Source: Otatea glauca
Lineage: Eukaryota; Streptophyta; Magnoliopsida; Poales; Poaceae
Direction: 5' to 3'
DNA: 64,000 nucleotides
Assembly (NCBI GenBank): GCA_036346275.1
Contig: CM070711.1
Location: 47,555,435 to 47,619,434, forward strand
Shown: one piece after another, positions 59,123-64,000 of the stretch
Numbering within the stretch: position 1 is the first letter of the stretch
How the letters are laid out: each line of letters starts with the position of its first letter
Program-made: the position numbers and the translations under genes
Notes under the pieces: model-generated
Told to the model about the DNA's origin: nothing
Database searches by the model: none
What the model saw: the letters and a program-made list of their open reading frames with translations, nothing else

Positions 59123-61376
59123 ATGGAGTCATACATGATTGCCCAGGGTTTCATGATATGGTAGAAGGTGAAGCTCCCGTTTACTGTTCCTAGTGATGAG
59201 ATCGTCAATACCACGAATATGGCTGACGTTGAGGCAAATGCTAAGGCAAGGAACATCCTCATACAGGGGCTTAGCCGTAGTGAGTATGACCAGATCTTTC
59301 ACTTACAATCTACATACCAGATTTGGGTGACCCTCGATGCTTACCATAAGGGCACCAACCAAATCAAAACGGTGAGGCAAGATCATTACAAGCGTGTGAC
59401 TACAACAAGTTCGAGCAGCACGATAGGGAGTCCTTAGACGAGGGCTTTGGTCATTTCACGAAGATCCTGAGCGATCTCCAAGTAGTTGGTACTACATACC
59501 CTAACTCAGTTAATGCTCAGCATTTTCTGATGGCACTCGAGCTCCGAGTTTGAGAGATGAAGGTGACCTCCATCAAGGACACCACGGACTTGTCGAACTT
59601 GACTGTTGACGGGATTTATTCCCAACTCAAGATTGATGAGATTGACGTCGTCTCTCACAAGATGAAGTCACAATCGATGGCCTTGGTCACCGATCCCACT
59701 TCTGAGAGCTCTTCCGGTTTTTTTTCTCTGCTCTTTATGAGATGAGCGATGGCCACCTGGAGAGATTTTCATAAAATGAGCTCGCCCTCTTAGCCAAAAA
59801 TTTTTCCAATGCATACAAGAGGGTGAGAGAGAGGGGAGGTGGATCGATCACATGGTTCGAGTGTGGTGGCCCCAACCACATTCGGACAAACTGCCCCAAG
59901 CTGGAGAAGGGCAAGAATGGCTACGACGGTATGACTAAGAATGACTACATGACAAGAACCGCAACAAGAAGGCTCCAGCTCGTGATCCCACGCGTGAGAA
60001 GAAATTCTGCAAATTCGCGAAGAACAAGAAGCTCTTCCATCGTGTCCTCGCCGCACTAGATGACATCACCCTCTCTGACACCGAGACATGGAGCAACGAC
60101 GATGGAGAGGATGATCCGCAAGAGAAGACCAAGGACGGCGACGATTTCATCGGAATGTGCTTCATGGTTGATGAGAACTGCATCAGCTACGATGACTTCA
60201 ACAGCGAGTCTGAGGAGGTACCTACCTATGACGAGCTCAATGGTGCTTTTTGCAAGCTAGAAAAATTCCATGCTAGTGCTAAAGTTAGATGTTCAGAGTT
60301 AGAGAAGGAGGTAGGTAGTCTGTCATGGGAGATAGCTTCACTTAGATCTACTTCCTCCCGTGACATTGATTGTGTTCTCTATGATGCCTTGCTTGTGGAG
60401 CTTGAGAACCTAAGGACCCTGCATGATAGTGTGCGTTCTGAAGTAGAGGTCCTTAAGGAGAAGAATGCTAGCCTTAGTACTCCTGTCACTATTCCTGTTT
60501 ATGCTAACTTTCTTCATGCTCATATTAGCACTTCTTGTGAAAACTGCCCTAAATTACTTACTAAGATTGATGCCATGAGCTCACACCTTAGAAAGCTTTT
60601 TGCTAGGAATGATGAATTGGAATTGCATGCCTCTAAGAACCCAGTCAACTCATGTAAGGGTTGTAGGAAATTAAAACTTGACAATGATGCCCTGAATTTA
60701 GTGTGCTTATTTTGCTAAGGACCTACTAGATAAATCACAAGAATCTTGTTTGAGATGTGCTGAGATTGAGGGGGCTTTGGATAGAGTCCATGCTGAGCTT
60801 AGGAAGAAGCTAGAGGCTCAGAGCACTATGATTAGGAATACCGTGTGCGTTTCTTGTGAGGCCCTCAAGATTGATTTAGCAGTGCATAAGGAGAGATATG
60901 CACACGCTGTTTGTTCTTCTTCCAGATCTTCATTATCACCTTCCCCTTACTCTTGCTGTGCCTCTCTCTTTCAGGAGTGCTAGTACCTTATGAGCACTCT
61001 TGAGAAGTTTGTTGGAGGTAAGAAGAAGCTCAATCTCATTCTAGACTAGTCCAAGATTAGCAGATTCAATTAGGGTCTAGGATTTGACTACTTGGAGCAC
61101 GCTCGGGCACATCCTCCCATCATAGTGCGTGGCTGCAAGAGTGGGGAGATCGTAGTAGCTCCCAAGGCAAGCACCACTGTTTTTAGGTATACTAGGGTTG
61201 TCCATGGGATCTCTGACCATAAAGTTGCTCCTTGTGCTGCTTTTGCCTCTGGCATGACGAAATATACATGCATCTTTTGTCAGAAGGATGGACATCTAGC
61301 AGACTTCTTCAGGCATGCCAAGATTGCACGGCGTGAGTATGTTCATTCTCTTAGGGGTATTCAGGGTCATCTCTAG
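59123..61376 (+). pseudogene. element H gag (Copia) with coiled-coil extension, broken
   Basis: Starts MESYMIAQGFMIW and then a TAG (about 59162). The gag core reads VEANAKARNILIQGLSRSEY and QSTYQIWVTLDAYHKGT, then after a frameshift near 59400 ESLDEGFGHFTKILSDLQV, then DLSNLTVDGIYSQLKIDE. The zinc knuckle near 59850-59900 reads WFECGGPNHIRTNCPKLEKG, with Trp in place of the first Cys. A long acidic/coiled-coil extension follows (60155-60718: DDFIGMCFMVDENC, LNGAFCKLEKFHASAKV, LEKEVGSLSWEIASLR). A short frame at 60750-60983 continues it, and 61092-61376 contains a second CxxC...H finger (CIFCQKDGHLADFFRHAK). The product would be the particle protein. At least four frame breaks make it non-functional. 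Confidence 0.83.
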
Positions 61377-61799
61377 ACTCGAGTGCTCCTAAGGCACCCA
61401 CAACTTCTAGATAGGTTAGAGAATTTCCTATTTTTGGACAGTGTCCAGGATTTGGTTTTCAGGCTGTTCATTCTGGTTTTTCTCTTGGAGCTATTCGTGA
61501 TTAGAGTTTCCACCGTCCTCATGATATTCCTCGCTTTTTCCATCGAGGTTGATATTAGCGGCATGATTTTCCTTCTACCAGTAGGAAGTTTAGGCAACAT
61601 TATTGGGATGTTCTGGCCTTTGCACATCGACGGACTAACCCAGCTCCAGCTTCCAGACCTTCTGCAGGTGCTGTTCCTGATTTTGTAAAAGTTGAGCATC
61701 GAAGAGACGCTAAGTTCAGTCTTTTTGCTTCCTTGACTGGGCCTTCTGCTCATTATGTGGCTCGGTGTTGTGTTCCTTGATCTACAATTATTTGCCCCA

Positions 61800-62499
61800 A
61801 TACTGAGTCATTGACCTCTCGCTTTCACTAGTTCAAGAGCATGATTGCCTCTCTCTTGTACTTCACTGCCTCGAGGCCGAACATACACTTCTCAGTATGT
61901 TTGTGTGCTCAATTTTAGGCATCTCCTCGCGTTTCTCACCGCTAGGCAGTGAAGCACATCTTAAGGTACCTTCAAGCTACCATTGACTATGGTATTTGGT
62001 ATGATCCTCTTCTTGCCTATCCCTTCGAGTTTTTTTAGATGTAGACTTTACTGGCTGTAGGATAGATAGGAAGAGCACTTCTGTCACCTACCCATTCATT
62101 GGTACTTCTCTTGTTTATTAGTCTTCTAGGAAGCAGTCCAGAGTTGCACAGTCCACCGCTGAGGCTGAGTACATGGCAACAACCAGTTGTTGTAGCCAGG
62201 TGCTTTGGATGAAATCGACCCTGCGGGACTTTGGGTTAGCCATAGATAGTGTTTCACTTTTCTGTGATAACACTTCTGCCATTTGCATTGCTAAAAACCC
62301 AGTGCAATACTCCAGGACCAAGCATATTGACATTAGATATCACTTCCTTAGAGACAATGTGGAGAAGGGTGATATAGTGCTCCAGTTTGTGGAGAGTGGC
62401 CACCAGATTGTTGATATCTTTACCAAGCCTTTGGATAGCTCTAGGTGTGTAGCCTTGATGGGAGAGCTTCGAGTTGTGTGCCCTTATGGTATTTCTTGA
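61800..62499 (+). pseudogene. element H RNase H region (Copia pol 3' end)
   Basis: The text resumes just before the end of the RT domain (FKSMIASLLYFTASRPNIHF, about 61832-61891), then VKHILRYLQATIDYGIWYD. RNase H follows: SSRKQSRVAQSTAEAEYMAT (about 62123-62182), LFCDNTSAICIAKNPVQYSR (about 62251-62310), TKHIDIRYHFLRD and QIVDIFTKPLD, ending at 62499. The part 62173-62499 is open; upstream stops and frame changes break it. RNase H removes the RNA strand during cDNA synthesis. Directly before it, around 61690-61800, the sequence jumps from gag-side text to here, marking the internal deletion. Confidence 0.88.
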
Positions 62500-64000
62500 A
62501 GGGGAGCTGGTCTTTGTATATTATGTATTATATGCTTACTTTCAATATTTCCTTTCTTTTGCATCTTCTAGTGATATTAGGCTTATTCTTAGAATTCTAA
62601 GTACACTTCACTTAGACTTTTGGCATGTTTTGCATGGACCTTCCATCTTATGCTATAGGTTGCTATTATGCACAATTACCGCTCTCTCTTCTCTCTAGGT
62701 TTAGTTCTCTCATAGTCTTCTAGGTCTAGTAGGTGTTGGACCCTTTGGGTAGACAGGGTGTGTGTACTCTCTAGTTAGAGTTTGTAGAGTCAACTTTACT
62801 ATGTCAGTCATATTAGGAATATGAGAGTTAGTCTGAGCCATAGTGTTATCTATCATCTTTTCTATGCTCTATAGCCACCCAGATTGCATTTTCTTGACTT
62901 CTTCTCTTCATTATATTTTTCTGGTTTATATCGAGTTCATTTGGAAGCTTACTGAACTTAATTCTGCTAATAACTAAACTTGAACCAGAATTTTAAGCTT
63001 CAATTTAATTCACTTATTGAGGGGATGTTTGAGAAGTTGTTTCATGCATTGCATATAGACTTTATTTTCTGTTTTAATGAGATTTGTCTATTATGCAAAC
63101 AAATTGTTATTTATGATATGCATCTTGCTACTTTTTTAAAGATCATTTCTATCTTAGCCATGTCTAAGTTTAGTTTGCTTCATCTTGCTACACTTGCTAA
63201 AAATGAAAATTTAGTTTTAATGAAAACTTGATGAAACTTGTAGCTTTACTTGCTATATTTCCTCACTAGGTGCATATGCCATATTTTGTGAAATCTTGGA
63301 TTTCTACTAGAGTCCCTATAGCAGCTTAGGTGAACCTAATTTGATTCATACTAGAATCCTTCGTGTTGCTCATGAATATAAGTGCTAAAAATGATAAAAT
63401 ATTGACTTTTGTATGCTAAAGTTGAACTCAACACTCTACATTCATGAGACTGCTTCCTATTGCACTTGGGATGAACTTAGAATGCATTGTGTATGACCAA
63501 GACCATTCTTTTAAGCTTTTTGCTTGATATGGTCGACGATGGCTTGAGTCAATCGAAATGAAATACAAATAAAAAAAGAAAAGTGGGTAAATAATGCGAA
63601 TAATGTCAAATATTTGCACCCCACTGTGTGTTAAAGTTTTAAAAAAATTGCATTAAAGATGATTGAGCACGAAAGATCTTTTATGCAGATGTAGCTTCCC
63701 CAAAGTGTTGACTGGATTGAACTCTAGGTCATCCATTTGATCCATTGTATGGCTTTGCTTCTAGTTTGGAAATTATGCTAAGTGTTGCGCTCGTTGAAAT
63801 CATGCAAAAATGAAATAGTCTTATTTGTGCTTGCTAGCGAGGATATTACAATTTGTACTTGGACATATCTTACACTAGCATACTTTGAACTTGAGTAGTT
63901 TGGTGTCATACTTTGTCTTTGTAGTCACTTGGATAATTTTCAAAGTTTTCTAGGATGCATTTCATGCATACATATTGAAAGGCGAAGAAATTGCTCTCAT

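Larger units (their letters stand above)
57006..64000 (+). mobile_element. Copia retrotransposon H, internally deleted
   Basis: 5' LTR, primer binding site, gag and RNase H of a Copia element in + orientation; the 3' LTR is not in the window. Protease, integrase and nearly all of the reverse transcriptase are missing. Long gag with an N-terminal UBN2-like part, a zinc knuckle and a coiled-coil extension, plus a long region behind RNase H, resemble the SIRE/Maximus-type Copia elements of grasses; the lineage is inferred. 62500-64000 has no readable gene. Confidence 0.85.

Noticed and set aside
1..64000. tRNA or rRNA genes
   Set aside because: No cloverleaf with A and B boxes, and no conserved rRNA stretch, was recognised by eye. 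The tRNA-like matches at 25996 and 58997 are primer binding sites. A tRNAscan run would be decisive.

Overview
This is nuclear DNA of a grass (Poaceae); the species cannot be fixed from the sequence. The signs are plant GT-AG introns, two recognisable plant genes, and dense nested grass-type retrotransposons (Gypsy, Copia, LINE) with a Mutator-like (MULE) relic. There are no prokaryotic features, no CRISPR arrays and no recognisable tRNA or rRNA genes.

Two intact host genes stand out, both on the + strand. The first is a two-exon FCS-like zinc finger (FLZ/DUF581) gene at 1135-2067 (272 aa), with an apparently intron-containing 5' leader. The second is a three-exon SYS1 gene (Golgi membrane protein, 152 aa) at 38383-43874. 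Its last coding exon holds only the end of one Ser codon, a Val codon and the stop, behind a 3.7 kb intron. A short unidentified ORF fragment lies on the - strand near 33.6 kb.

The rest is mobile DNA. (i) 8866-32420: a broken MULE transposase with a plant mobile domain (PMD) remnant downstream. The transposase is split by a solo LTR (A, 11135-31030). A is split by an inverted solo LTR of the same family (C, 12220-28948). C is split by a degenerate Gypsy element (D, 14619-27155). All three insertions have 5-bp target site duplications (TSDs). (ii) 34216-36978: another solo LTR of that family (B). (iii) 44978-51354: solo LTR E containing solo LTR F (45545-48707), both with perfect TSDs. (iv) 53160-53710: a PMD remnant on the - strand. 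(v) 53800-55491: a LINE reverse transcriptase relic. (vi) 55492-56930: the 3' LTR of a minus-strand LTR element (G), followed by an antisense PMD ORF with its own TATA box. (vii) 57006 to the window end: a Copia element (H) that keeps gag and RNase H but has lost protease, integrase and nearly all of the reverse transcriptase.

The most interesting theme is that elements D and G share an architecture: an antisense, host-gene-like ORF beside the 3' LTR. In D this ORF has five plausible GT-AG introns and a coiled coil; in G it is a PMD. The solo-LTR family also has a constant layout: a TATA box 616-671 bp from one end, a GAGTAC/GTACTC hairpin near the other, and a small ORF that is intact in one copy.
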